Origin: Amorphophallus konjac
Lineage: Eukaryota; Streptophyta; Magnoliopsida; Alismatales; Araceae
DNA length: 64,000 nucleotides
Reading direction: 5' to 3'
Assembly: GCA_022559845.1 (NCBI GenBank)
Contig: CM040126.1
Coordinates: forward strand, 51,144,458-51,208,457
Numbering within the stretch: position 1 is the stretch's first letter; each line of letters starts with the position of its first letter. A model generated the notes under the pieces. That model saw nothing but the letters and a program-made list of their open reading frames with translations. It was not told where the DNA came from and searched no databases. Both the position numbers and the translations under genes were made by a program. This document shows positions 22,722 to 33,291 of the stretch, piece after piece.

Positions 22722-23262
22722 CCACAGGGGAGTGAATGCATGTGTGCCATTGCAGCATGGTGAATATCATTATACAACTGTGGAGGTTCCTAGCTAGGAG
22801 CATATATGTTGTATGGGTATGAACTATGAGGGCTGGCTCCTGCACCAACTCTTCCCAATGGTATGATTGTTCAGGCTAGGCTGAGCCTAATAATCCACTA
22901 GAACGCATGCATTTTGCAAGGGGCTAACACTTTTCACCTATTTGTCCGATCTGGGGGATAGGCAATGATGCAAAATTTAAAGTTTGATAATTACCACAGG
23001 GGAGTGAATGCATATGTGCCATTGCAGCATGGTGAATATCATTATACAACTGTGGAGGTTCCTAGCTAGGAGCATATATGTTGTGTGGGTATGAACTATG
23101 AGGGCTGGCTCCTGCATCAACTCTTCCCAATGGTATGATTGTTCAGGCTAGGCTGAGCCTAATAATCCACTAGAACGCATGCATTTTACAAGGGGCTAAT
23201 ACTTTTCACCTATTTGTCCGATCTGGGGGATAGGCAATGATGCAAAATTTAAAGTTTGATGA
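22722..23262 (+). repeat. Tandem duplication, 272-bp period
   Basis: The segment starting CCACAGGGGAGTGAATGCA occurs at 22722 and again at 22994. It is nearly identical for about 270 bp, ending CAAAATTTAAAGTTTGATGA/AT. It lies between the Harbinger relic and the kinase relic and codes for nothing recognisable. Confidence 0.9.
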
Positions 23263-24202
23263 TAACCTATAGTAGGTCAGCATCTACATCTCCATTAACC
23301 ATTGCTAATATCAAGGTAGTCTTGCCTTCCACTGCTGGCATGCTGCTAGGTATGCTCGCCACCAACAATCCCACAATTTATATTGGCAACCCATGTGTGT
23401 TCTTATTTTTGGAATTATCCTATGTCCACTCATGTTTTATGTTCTGATTTATGCATGTAACTTGGTTCTGCAACTGAGGAGAAGATAACTTATCAACTGG
23501 ATATGTATGCTTGGTATCAGTTTGCTTTGGATATGTATGCTTGGTTCTGCAACTGAGGAGAATGTAACAATATTAGGTCAGAATTACCAAAATTTGATTC
23601 CTTTTGTTCAAGATGATGTCAATTATCCAGAACATATACAATAAAAATAACACGAGCAGCAATAGGTGCTCTAGTATCGTTTGTTATCATTTCTTACCAC
23701 TATCAGTCCTGATTCCGTAGTCTTCAATGTAGGTACTATATTTCTCAACAATTGATAGACAAAAGTGATGTCTACAGCTTTGGGGTCATCCTTCTAGAGT
23801 TGATTTCAGGTCAACAAGCAAAATTCAGATTGTAAGATTTGGAGTCAACAGCCAGAATATTGTACCTTGGGTAATAGTTCTTCGTTGATATTTTCTTTTT
23901 TAAGCAAATATAACATGGCATGAAGTCATTCTGGTCTGCATTACAGTGTAACGATTGCCTTCATATGTACCTGCATTTGATCCACTGCTTACAGGATGCT
24001 ATATGGATGACAATTGACCTTCTTTTCTGTAACTCCTCTTACAGTAATAAAATACACCCCCTAGTGATAGTTTGGTGGTCCTTCCCCACCCCTATCCCTA
24101 GGCAGGGCTTTCAACAAAAAAAAGATCACATGCTAAATCACACATTGAGAGTGGAAACGTTCAGGACATCATTGATCCCTCCCTTCAGAATGACATCAAT
24201 AT

Positions 24203-24207
24203 ACAGT
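24203..24207. repeat. Target site duplication, left (ACAGT)
   Basis: The same pentamer lies at 27657-27661. Removing the insertion and one copy restores the kinase reading frame. Confidence 0.9.
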
Positions 24208-25099
24208 TGTGGACGTACTTTTTTTAAAAAAAATCTATGGTTTATTCGTTTATTGGCGTTTATTGAGTGCGTGGGCGTGCCAGTCACAAAGTGACGATTT
24301 ATTGTGCGCTCGATCTGACTCGGTCAGACGATTGTGTAGTTCGTGTCGGGACCGGATCCCGTCATGCCATAAAGGTCACGACGTCATTTACATCCCCCAT
24401 ACGGGGGAACACCCTTGATTAATTACCGAAGTTAGGGGCCCTGCGGCCGAAAAGAATCAATACTAACTGCGCAATGGTAAGGAGGAATAAGTCAGGCTAA
24501 GGACCCGTATCGGGATACGAGCCATCGGCCCTGTCGGTCGCTCACGGACCTTTCCATGTTCTGACAGGGGCCCGCGGTAGAAACACGATGGAAAATCGAG
24601 ATAAACCCGTCCAAATGTCTGCCGAATGTACGGCTATTTTGATAATGGCTCGGAAGAAGTCCGGCATGAGAAGCGGGTCCAGTTTAATCGGGATGTCGGC
24701 CCAAGGCGAGGTCGGGTCATGGCTATTTCGGGATAACTCTCAAGACTCAGGCCCGGCCAGTAAGGGTGGCATTATTGTTCCTTCAGCACTGGGTCACGGG
24801 GAGAGACGGGGCTGCAATGTGGGCCTTAGCATTTTTTCTATCTGGGATTTTAATTATATGTTCTTCTCTTTCTTTTTGCTGTTTATTTCCCCTTAAGTAT
24901 TTGTTCCGAATGATTTTTCCATTTCGTTTATTATTATTATTGTATTTTATTTTTTACTATTATTATCACTACTTTCACATTTTTTTGTTTGCTTCTTATA
25001 TATATTCAGATTTATTTATTTATCATAATTTTTATTAATTTATTATTATTATTATTATTATCATTATATATTATATGTGTATATTTTCTGGAGAGAGAG

Positions 25100-25490
25100 T
25101 GGGCCGCTGAAGGGTGTAGTGTGCCGGCGAAGGGCACGGGAAGGGTGCACCGGGGAAGAAGGGCTCGAGCGTGCCGGCGAAGGGTGCGAACGGGCGTGCC
25201 GGCGAAGACCCGAGAGCAGGGGCGTACCGGGCTAGGGGGGGATCTATGTGTGTGTACTGGCGAAAGGCCCGAGGAGGAGGGTGTACCGGTGGAGGCCACG
25301 GCTGGGCGTACCGGGTAAGGAGTGGGGAGTGGGCCGGCTAAGGCCTGGACGAAGTGGGTAGAAGGGGAGGTTAGGGCGTATCGGGCTAGGGTTGGGTTAG
25401 ACTGTGCCGGAGAAGGCCGCAGCCAGAGTGTACAGGCCAAAACGAAGGGTGGAGTGCACCGGGGAAGACCAAGGGCAGGCGTGCTGGACA
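25100..25490 (+). repeat. GTGCCGGCGAAGGG minisatellite, block 1 of copy A
   Basis: Degenerate units of about 15-45 bp contain GTGCCGGCGAAGG or GTACCGGGC. Open frames on both strands here are by-products. Confidence 0.8.
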
Positions 25491-25989
25491 AGGATTATGA
25501 GAGGCCCACCCCTCTTCTATTCTCTTATGCTTTCTCCTTTCTTCTCTTCTTCGATTATACACGGTCTGTGTGAGTTTTCCCTTCCTTTCTCTTGATTATC
25601 TTCCATTCTCTCTTCCCCGAGGATCGGTGTTTAAGTTGCTTAGTTGTCGTTCGGTCCGGTCCTCTTTGTACCGATTGTGGTTCCCTTACCTTGGTTGAAG
25701 CGTTTTACCGTCGTTCATTTCATTGGTTGGTTGCTTCCTTTAATCTTTTTTAATATGTTATTGTTCCATTTGTTTGTTGCTTCCTTTTGCCTTGTTAACG
25801 TGTTATTATTTCTAACAAAAAAAAATTCGGCAGCATCTCCCCTTGACCCGAGTGGTAAGGGAGAGAAGGGAACGCGCCCATAAGGAGTGACGGAACCCGA
25901 CAACTGGAGGTGGGCGCCCGAGAGTGGCAGCACCTTTAATAACACCTCGGAAAACCTGAAAGCAACTATGGACAAGAGACCCCTCTAGG

Positions 25990-26280
25990 GCTGGCTGGGA
26001 AGTGTACCGGGCTAGGGAGACTGGGGGTGTGTCGGCGAAGAGTAGCCTGGAGCGTGCCGGGGAAGACTCACAAGGGCGTGCCGGTGAAGGGTTGCCAGGG
26101 TGTGCCGCTAAAGAGCTGTGCCGGGGGAGGCTCCTAGGGATGCGCCGGCCAGGGGCTGTACTGGTGAGCATGGGGGCAGGGCGTGCCGCTGGGGGCGTAG
26201 GCTAGGTGTGCCGCCGAGGGCCACCAAAGGGTGTGCCGCTGAACGGGCGTGAGAGTGTGCCACTGAGCGAGGTGTTGGGT
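25990..26280 (+). repeat. GTGCCG minisatellite, block 2 of copy A
   Basis: Units such as GTGTGCCGCTGAACGGGC and GCGTGCCGGGGAAG follow the conserved CAGCATCTCCCCTTGACC segment. Confidence 0.75.
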
Positions 26281-27139
26281 TTAGCAGACTTCGAAGGAAA
26301 CCAGGCAGTAAGGGTAAGGCTTAAAAAAAAGGAGGGGGGACCTCAAGGCCGAGGCGCGGGACATGGGTACACAGAGGAGGAAAGAAGGGCGTCTCCCTCT
26401 GAACATGTGAGATAATGTGGGGGTTAAAGGCCCTACGGGAGACCACGACAGGGGGGGAGAAGATCGACATTGGAGACCAAATCATCGGAAAGAAGAGGAA
26501 GAAACGCTCGAACACATACATGGATCCAAACAAACGGAGGCAGTAAAAGGAGACCCAAGAGAGAGAGATTTTTTTCTTTTATTCATAGAAGACAAGGGCC
26601 ATAATTGGCCACATACACCTCAAAGCACCGGGGCATAAGGTACAACGGTGGGAAAAAAAGGAAGAAAAGAAAGAAAACATGGAGAGGGGGAAATGGGGGA
26701 GCTAGGGTCGAGCAGGGGCGACGGCTCCTTGCTCTTCCCCACTCCCCCCTGCTACACCTTTTTTCTCTCTTTCTCCCTTTCTCTCTCTTCTCGGTGATCG
26801 TCGGAGGGGAACCCCACGGCGGAGCTTCCTTCTTCCTCTTCTCCCTCTGCTAGACGGACTCTGGTAGCCCCTCAATACTCGTGTCTCTCTCTGTTCTCAT
26901 TGTGTTCTCCGTCGTCCCATCTGGTTCATCGGAATCGGAGGGCTTTTATACTCCCAGTGGCGGAAGCGTTCGAGCCCGAACGGCGGATATAGGCGGGAAG
27001 TGACTGGCCATGATGGGGTTTGACTTCCTCCGTCCCTGGTGGCAGAAGAGTAGCCCGCGTGGCCCAACCTCCGGCTGACACCTCAGACAGCCCACTACGC
27101 GCCAAGGATTGCTAGGGCATGGGCGTAAGATCTCGTCTG

Positions 27140-27420
27140 CAAGGCGTGCCGCTGAAGAGCCAGAACGGTGTGCCGCTGGAAGACACGGCAAGCGTGCCGC
27201 TGGAGGGCCGCCAACGCGTGCCGTTGAAGGGGTTGCATGGGCGTGCCGCTGAACGGGCTTAAGGGCGTGTCGCTGGTGGGCCAAAAAGGCGTGCCGCTGA
27301 AGGGGGCACAGAGGTGTGCCGCTGAAGGGGGCACATGGGTGTGCCGCTGGAGGGCCCAAAGGGTGTGCCGTTGAAAGGGGCACAAGGGTGTGCCGCTGAA
27401 GGGCTCAAGGACGCGCCGCT
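27140..27420 (+). repeat. GTGCCGCTGAAGGG minisatellite, block 3 of copy A
   Basis: About twelve units with the core GTGTGCCGCTGAAGGGGC lie shortly before the 3' end. They give rise to spurious RHTP-type repeat proteins on the minus strand. Confidence 0.85.
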
Positions 27421-27956
27421 AAGCCTGTTTCGAGCCCAATCAACGGTCCACTCAATTCTTTCGGGGCCCACAGGTTGTGAGCTTCCTGGTAGTTGATTTC
27501 TTTTCGCTGTCGCGACTCCGGAGATGGCTTCGCGACAGTGTGTGTGTTTGTTCGGAGGGTCCGGATGGCCCATCTCCTCCACAGTTTTCTCAATTGAAGT
27601 TGTCGTTGAGGCTGAACTGGTCGGGACATATGGGCGTATAATTTTGTACGTCCACAACAGTCAGTGTGGAAGATTGCTGAAAAGGCAATGATGTGTGTCC
27701 AGCAGCATGGAATATTGCGGCCCTCCATATCAGAAGTGCTCAAGGAGATCCAGGAGGCGATTTCAATTGAAAGAGGCATCGATTCGAATGGAGAGGATGA
27801 TATAGACATGGTATCAAGGCATTCCAGGCATTCTTCCCTCAACGTGGGTTCATTGGACCTAGCCTCATCTAAACCAAATGTTTCTGAGTCACCAAACAGT
27901 CATTTGAATCTGTTATTTAGAGTGTAGATTAATTGTGCCTGATGGTATTGATGTAC

Positions 27957-30073
27957 TGGTGAGGACACGCGCCGCATCACTCGACGGAGCACACGGAGCT
28001 TGCCGATATCCCTTTGGCTTGGCGGCCACTTGGCGGACTAGCAGAGTCCCTTTTTATGCTTCAGGCCATGCTGGGCCTTAGTTTAGTCCCTGCGTGGACA
28101 CTTTTTGCATTGTTATGGACCTTTGTAGGCCATTTGGAGCCAATTAGGCTTTAGTTGGGCCATTTTATGCTTATTAGATAGGAGATAGGGCTATTGGGCC
28201 ATTTCTTTGGTTCAATTTCTGGCCCATTTGGGCTGGCCACCCACTCCCTTGCTTAGCCCACCTAGGCTTAGGGTTTTGGGCGCCCCCACCTCTTTCCTTC
28301 CTCTTGGAAGGTGGCAGCCGCCCCTCTCCTAGATTGTAGGAAGAGGGGTGCGGCCCCTCCCCTTTCCCTTCCCCATCCGACCTCCTCCCTCCCTCCTTGG
28401 CCGCCCCCTTTCCCCAATCCATCCCTAGAATCTAGGAGTGGTTCGCACCCCCCCCCTTTCCCCCTTGCCTTGTTGCGCACCCCCCCCCTTTCCCCCATGT
28501 CATGTGCGTCCCCTTTCCCCCCCCCCTCTTGGCTAGGGTTTCAACCCTAGCATATAAAAGATCTTATGTATTTTTCTTTGAAGAATAATGAAGAAATTTT
28601 GCTGATCAAGAACTTTGGTGGCTGCGCCCCCTCCTCCTCTCTCTCTCTGATCCTGCGACGGGATCACCTCGGGGTGCGACTCCCCATCCCTCGGTGCGAC
28701 GCCGAGGCTTCCCCCTTCTTTATCCCCTGTCACAAGTGCACGTAGCTGTTCGCCTGAGTTCTACCCCGACTTGCAGCAGCGCCTCCGCCCAGATCCGGAC
28801 GAATCTGCTCGTCCCCTTTTTTCTGGAGGTACCCCTGCGAGTCCCCGACGCGTGGGCTTTGGTTTCGCCTCGATCCGAGGTCCACATCGCCGGCATCGAT
28901 TTTTCTCGTGAGATCGCGCAGGACCCCTTCCCACTGCGAGCCAGATCCTGCCTGCCATCTTGCAGAAGTTCTCCCGAGCGACAAACTCCGAGTTTGGACC
29001 TGATTTCTTCAGGGTTGGTACCTCTCGTCCTCCTCTTTCCAACGCCGCCGACCTCGCTTCGTTCCGACGTCGGTGCCGAGCGTGGCGTTGATCCTCGTGG
29101 AGCCGCGCAGATCCATCTGCACAGTCCGGCGCCGGGGACAACGACGACTTGCAGACGTTCTCCCGGCCAACCCCGGACGTATCTGGCCAAGCCGTTCGAC
29201 CGGGACCTGCTGCTCTGCGTCCCCGACCTCCTCCCTCAAGCGGCGCCCCATTCGCCTTCCATAACTGCGAGTTCTCAATTTCCCCGCTCGAGTGTGCTGT
29301 TCTGCGAGCAGAAATCCCGTCGCGACTTGCAGGTGCGGCCACGGCTTCCACGGGCGGAATCTGCGTGCCCCCTTTGGCCGAGGCTTCCTCCCGTGACCCA
29401 GCTATGCGCCCTCGCTAACGGTGCCTCCATCGGACACCGGACCAGGTCGTGGGAGCCGTTACCGCCGAGTCACGCGCTGCTGCGAACTGGCAGATCACCG
29501 TCGACACCCTCCTCACGGCCATCCCCTTCACCGAGTGCTGCCCGTCAGCCCGTGTACCGGTCGCCCCGAACAGAGTTGCTGTAGCCCGTTACCTCCCTGC
29601 GTGGAGTGGGCATTTGTTGGCTTGTAATTATTCTTTCATTGTGTGTATCGGGGTTGTCGGTCTCGGCCGGGGTTCCTTCCCCACGCCTAGGCGTGGAGGT
29701 ACGTGCGACGTTCCTTCCCTTAGCATTTGCTTTGCTAGTATGCTCTCGATTATGCCGCGTGCGAGTGTAGGATCCTAGCTACATATTCAATTCACCGTGG
29801 GTTTTGCGAGTTGAGAGCACCATTCCGTGGCCCTAGTCGAGCACCGAGCTCGGACTAGACTCCCATAGTTGCGCGTCGGCTCCCTTTGCCGCTTTGATCC
29901 ACTCGTTTCCCTCATAGGGACGGCCGTGGACTTGGGTTTCTTGTTGAGAGACGCCTCTCTTCGGAGGAATAGTACGGAGGTCGATCTCTCGGCTTGCCTT
30001 GTCACGTGTGAGTGCTGGCCGCACTTGGTCTTCATCATAGGTTTAGTCCATTTGTCAGTTCCGTCCCGCATCA
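27957..30073 (+). mobile_element. 2.1-kb LTR-like insertion (probable solo LTR) in the kinase 3' UTR
   Basis: The sequence starts TGGTGAGGACACG and ends CCCGCATCA. TGTAC is duplicated at 27952-27956 and 30074-30078. TG...CA ends with a 5-bp duplication and no internal coding region fit a solo LTR. A TATAAAAG box at 28553-28560 and an AATAATGAAG region after it fit an LTR promoter and polyadenylation zone, and C-rich runs precede them. A 296-codon open frame at 28694-29584 overlaps equally open frames on both strands and has no known domain. Confidence 0.7.
28553..28560 (+). promoter_or_regulatory. TATA box in the probable solo LTR
   Basis: TATAAAAG follows a C-rich stretch. Its place inside a TG...CA unit suggests the LTR promoter. 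Confidence 0.4.
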
Positions 30074-30078
30074 TGTAC

Positions 30079-31340
30079 ACTATGTAGCAGGTTTAATTAT
30101 AAGGTATACACATATTTGTATCTATTTATCATCCTAAATGCACGTTTCCAGGTCGCTGATTGATTGGACGTGATGTTCTTGAGTGATATATTGAAATATT
30201 TGTTCCACAGTCAGGTTTATTGTACCCTCGGTTGGGGGGGTTGTGGGGAGAAAGAATGAAATAGGAAGAAGTGCATTCGGGCGTCCTTCATCTGATTGTT
30301 ATGGTATTGGTTGAGTCTGATCTGACTATTTCAATGCATAATATTATGCATTCTTGATGCATGTATAATATTCTAGATAAAGGCTTCTGGTCACGGGGTT
30401 TAGATTGTTTCTTGATTTTTATATTCACAGTGAGTGAATGGTGTATGTTCTGTTTACAATGAGGACAATCTTAGATCAAAACAGTGTATGTGATATTGAA
30501 ATTCCTTGGCATTGGTTTGAATTGGATAGCAATTTTTTCATTCTTCATTTGCTCCTAAGAATCCACATCAAGTTTTGCTATACAAAAGTGAAGAAAAAAT
30601 ACAAAGTCAAAGGAAACTTGATTTTACGTGTCCGGGTGATGTCTACAGTTCATTCTCATGGGATTGTGGCCAGGGGGTTGAGTTGAAGGAGAGGAAGGAG
30701 AGCCGCTGAAAGAAAGGGTAATTTAGGTATGTAAAATTTTATTCCACTGTAATTCCAGCAAGTTTATCAAATTGCTCAGAATAAGGTCTCCTTATTCTCT
30801 TTAACCCGAGCTAGAATAAGAGCCACTTATCAAAGTATAACAATCTAATCTCAAGGATACCTTAACCGCCCTTATCCTAACCCGCTTATTCTAACCCATT
30901 ACCCAAGAGGGCCTAAATATATATACCGGCGACTTTGATTCCCAGTTAGGGTGGGAGTGAATTCCCCGTGCAGCCGGGAAAGCATGTCTGCCCTAACCGG
31001 GGTCGAACATACCCCCTAGGCGTGAATGACTTGTTCCCCCAAAACCCTCCTTAATTATCCCCCTTCGACGTCCCCGAATAAAAATCATGCATCTTAAAGC
31101 CGAACAAAAGACTGGTTAGAGATGAATACCCCCCCTTGTTCGATCGATCGGTTATCGATCAAAGTGGGTCTACATTTACAATTAGCTCGGACTTGATCAA
31201 TAACTAATTGTGGGCAACCACATCATCGTTCTATCACGTGGGTATCGAGAACAATAAGGCAAAATTGCAAAGGAACCCGTGCACCGAAATTTCCCAAATC
31301 TTATTTGCTGCCCATGGGAGATCTTGATATAATTATCGAG
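30079..31340. other. Intergenic, no recognisable gene
   Basis: The first part continues the kinase 3' flank that was interrupted at 27957. No domain was recognised. Confidence 0.4.
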
Positions 31341-31344
31341 AGGG

Positions 31345-31425
31345 TCCGAGCATGTAGAGTTTAGTGGACTATGCATCTCTCAAATGGGTAGGTCGCAGGT
31401 TTGAGTCCCGCTTCTCTAGTGTGCG
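31345..31425 (+). mobile_element. tRNA-derived SINE-like head (uncertain)
   Basis: GTAGAGTTTAGTGGAC at 31354 resembles a tRNA A box, and GGTCGCAGGTTTGAGTCCC at about 31391-31409 resembles a B box. The two are spaced as in tRNA genes. There is no proper anticodon arm or acceptor stem, which fits a decayed SINE rather than a tRNA gene. Confidence 0.4.
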
Positions 31426-31429
31426 GGAG

Positions 31430-32690
31430 CGGAAACGATCGACCCTAGCTCGTGTCCCTTGTGAGTGTTCGATTTCTATATATCCCTTCACCCCTATATA
31501 TATTTCCAAAATATTCAGCCATGCACTAGGTCACTTCTCTTTTTTGACTAAGTTAGAACTAATTGCAAACATATAAAATTGGTCTACGTCCCGGTCGACC
31601 TGAGTACATACAAAACCTACCTACCTTAACTACAAGGGTTATCACATTTCAGGCCGGGCACTTCATCTTCGACGCTGTGGAGGAAAACCCCTGTGATGGA
31701 TCATGGAAGGAACAATAACCTGGTGAGTGCCTTCAAGTGCTGACAAAATCTTGCCAGGCACCGGTGGCCTACTTAATTATTGGGAGACAAGCATCTAACC
31801 AGAAGCTGTGCCCAAGCCAGCCCCCATCCATCTCTTTCGCCGGTGGGGTGGGGGAGGGGAGCAGCACCCGGTTCTCTCTCTTTTTCTCGTTTTGCCTTTT
31901 CCTTTTTCCCTCTGCTTCCGTTCTACTCCTCCCCACCCACCCCTTTGTCAGTGAGAGGACACGGCCTCCCCTCCCCTCCCTCCCTGATCGAACGCGATCT
32001 AGGAGGGCCCCCCCATGCACCCCATACCCCCTCCCAAGTGATGGGTATTTTGAGACATCAAAAGCATACATGATGCTCAGTGGTGTTGGATCGAGGAGCC
32101 GATCTCTTGCTTGCCTTGGCCTTGACCGGCCACTGTTCCTCTCCCTTGTCCTAAAGGTGGTCTCTCTCACTGCTGGCTATCTGACACACAGAATGTCTTT
32201 AGACCAATGAACCTGCTCTAAGCAGTACTACTGCCAAGACCAGCTGGCAGCTAGTTCTAACAACTTGCATCACAGGGAGTTTAATAAGCATGATGATGGG
32301 CGGCTGCCACCTCCCAATGCAGATCATGCATATGATAATTTTGAAGGGGAGGAATCATGCACCTTTTTACTGTTCAATTGGAGACCCATGTCTACCTAAA
32401 ATCTCAGACAAGAGCAGCAGCCGAATTAACCTGCAGGGAGAATGTGTGTGTGTGTGTGTGTGCAGGCCAGGGGTGAATAGGCAAAAGAAAGTGCAAGTTC
32501 CCTGCAATTAAAAGGAGAGATGAAAGGGACGTAACATATTTTTATGCACTCTGTCTTGGTCACCCGTTCAAAATTGAGATCGGTATCATTTTGTTTGGTT
32601 CCTTTCGGGGTTCAAAGATTCTCTCGGGGACTCTTTTTCCCGGACTCCAACCTTGCCCATCAAGAAATTAATCCTCCAACTTTGTGCATC
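31430..32690. other. Intergenic, no recognisable gene
   Basis: Open frames at 31737-32210 lie in C/T-rich sequence and overlap on both strands. A (TG)n run sits at 32443-32462. Confidence 0.4.
32443..32462 (+). repeat. (TG)n microsatellite
   Basis: Ten TG dinucleotides in a row. Confidence 0.9.
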
Positions 32691-32695
32691 CTAGC

Positions 32696-32705
32696 TATAT
32701 ATATA
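32696..32705 (+). promoter_or_regulatory. Candidate TATA box of the 123-residue protein gene
   Basis: TATATATATA lies about 215 bases before the ATG, with a C/T-rich leader in between (TTCTTCTTGTGTTTCTTCTT near 32841). Confidence 0.45.
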
Positions 32706-32919
32706 CATACATGTATGAACCCTGGATTGCATGTCACATCTCCAAACACATATAATCCAGTCATCTGCTCGATCGATCCCCCACACCAATGTCCTTCCCT
32801 ACTCCTAGCTAAAGCTACTTCCATCTCCACCCACCAGCTTCTTCTTGTGTTTCTTCTTCTTCCCTGGACCCCCTTCGATCGAGTGTTCTGCTGATCAGTT
32901 CAAGGACTCGGTGGTGGCA

Positions 32920-33291
32920 ATGGCGTATGAAGGTTCAGAGACCCACAAAGGGAAGAAGGGCCACCAGCCGCCGAGGCGGGGCCAGGTGAAGGCCAGGATC
33001 ATAGGGAGCCTCGTCAGGTCGGTCCTCACCATGGCCTCCAAGAGAGGAAGGGCAGGGAAAGGGCAGAGCGAGGGGGAGGACTCGGCCTCCACCACCATGT
33101 CGCCCTCCAGCGGCTACAGCTCGGAGGCCCCCAGCCTCCATTCCGGGTCGAAGCCGCAGCGGACGACACCGGCGCCGCCCCCCTTCTTCCTCAGCTCCAC
33201 CAACTCCCTCGACGGGTTCGTGGTGGAGGTGCCCAAGCAGGTGCTGTGCAGATACCCGGCGCTGGAGCCGGCGTGCAGAGGGAGGGACTGA
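32920..33291 (+). CDS. Unrecognised 123-residue basic, serine/proline-rich plant protein
   Basis: I do not recognise the family. The start ATG at 32920 sits in a good plant context (GGCAATGGCG). The first 50 residues are strongly basic (KGKKGHQPPRR, KARIIGSLVRSVLTMASKRGR), which could bind nucleic acid or target the nucleus. A serine-rich middle follows (SASTTMSPSSGYSSEAPS), then a proline stretch (TTPAPPPFF) and a C-terminal NSLDGFVVEVPKQVLCRYPALE, which looks like a short conserved motif. There is no signal peptide or membrane segment. Coding GC and third-position GC are high compared with the AT-rich flanks, which with the TATA box and C/T-rich leader supports a real gene. No intron is needed. 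Confidence 0.65.
   Translation: MAYEGSETHKGKKGHQPPRRGQVKARIIGSLVRSVLTMASKRGRAGKGQSEGEDSASTTMSPSSGYSSEAPSLHSGSKPQRTTPAPPPFFLSSTNSLDGFVVEVPKQVLCRYPALEPACRGRD

Larger units (their letters stand above)
24208..27656. mobile_element. 3.4-kb LTR-like insertion, family copy A (possible giant solo LTR)
   Basis: It begins TGTGGACGTAC and ends with the exact inverse GTACGTCCACA. It is flanked by the 5-bp duplication ACAGT, as for LTR elements. No LTR pair, primer site or coding domain is visible. Inside are a GC-rich leader, a T/A-rich zone with (TTA)n near 25040, then three blocks of a GTGCCGCTGAAGGG-type minisatellite separated by unique segments, including TTCGGCAGCATCTCCCC near 25826. A second copy lies at 50281-54978 with the same order. 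Confidence 0.8.
23733..27927 (+). pseudogene. 3' end of an LRR receptor-like kinase, disrupted (At1g67720-like)
   Basis: Two kinase exons are recognisable. Exon 23733-23870 encodes YYISQQLIDKSDVYSFGVIL with LELISG (subdomain IX), then shifts frame near 23825 before FGVNSQNIVPW. The next exon begins near 24132 with HIESGNVQDIIDP and SLQNDINIQ. It is interrupted at 24208 by a 3449-bp insertion and resumes at 27662 with SVWKIAEKAMMCVQQHG and LRPSISEVLKEIQEAI. A serine-rich tail ends at the TAG at 27925. The C-terminal layout matches malectin/LRR receptor kinases of the At1g67720 group. Upstream kinase, transmembrane and LRR exons were not found. The frameshift and the insertion make this non-functional. 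Confidence 0.85.

Noticed and set aside
25644..25883. Membrane-protein-like frames in the T-rich zones of copies A and B
   Set aside because: Hydrophobicity comes from T-rich composition (TTT/TTA codons). The frames are not shared between the two copies.
24208..27656. DNA transposon with 11-bp inverted ends for copy A
   Set aside because: The 5-bp duplication and TG...CA ends fit LTR elements better, and no transposase is present. It remains a secondary possibility.
28694..29584. 296-codon open frame in the probable solo LTR
   Set aside because: Both strands and several frames are open over the same GC-rich stretch, composition is serine/proline/arginine-rich, no domain is recognisable, and it lies inside a TSD-bounded LTR-like unit.
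31345..31425. Functional tRNA gene
   Set aside because: No acceptor stem or normal anticodon arm can be formed.
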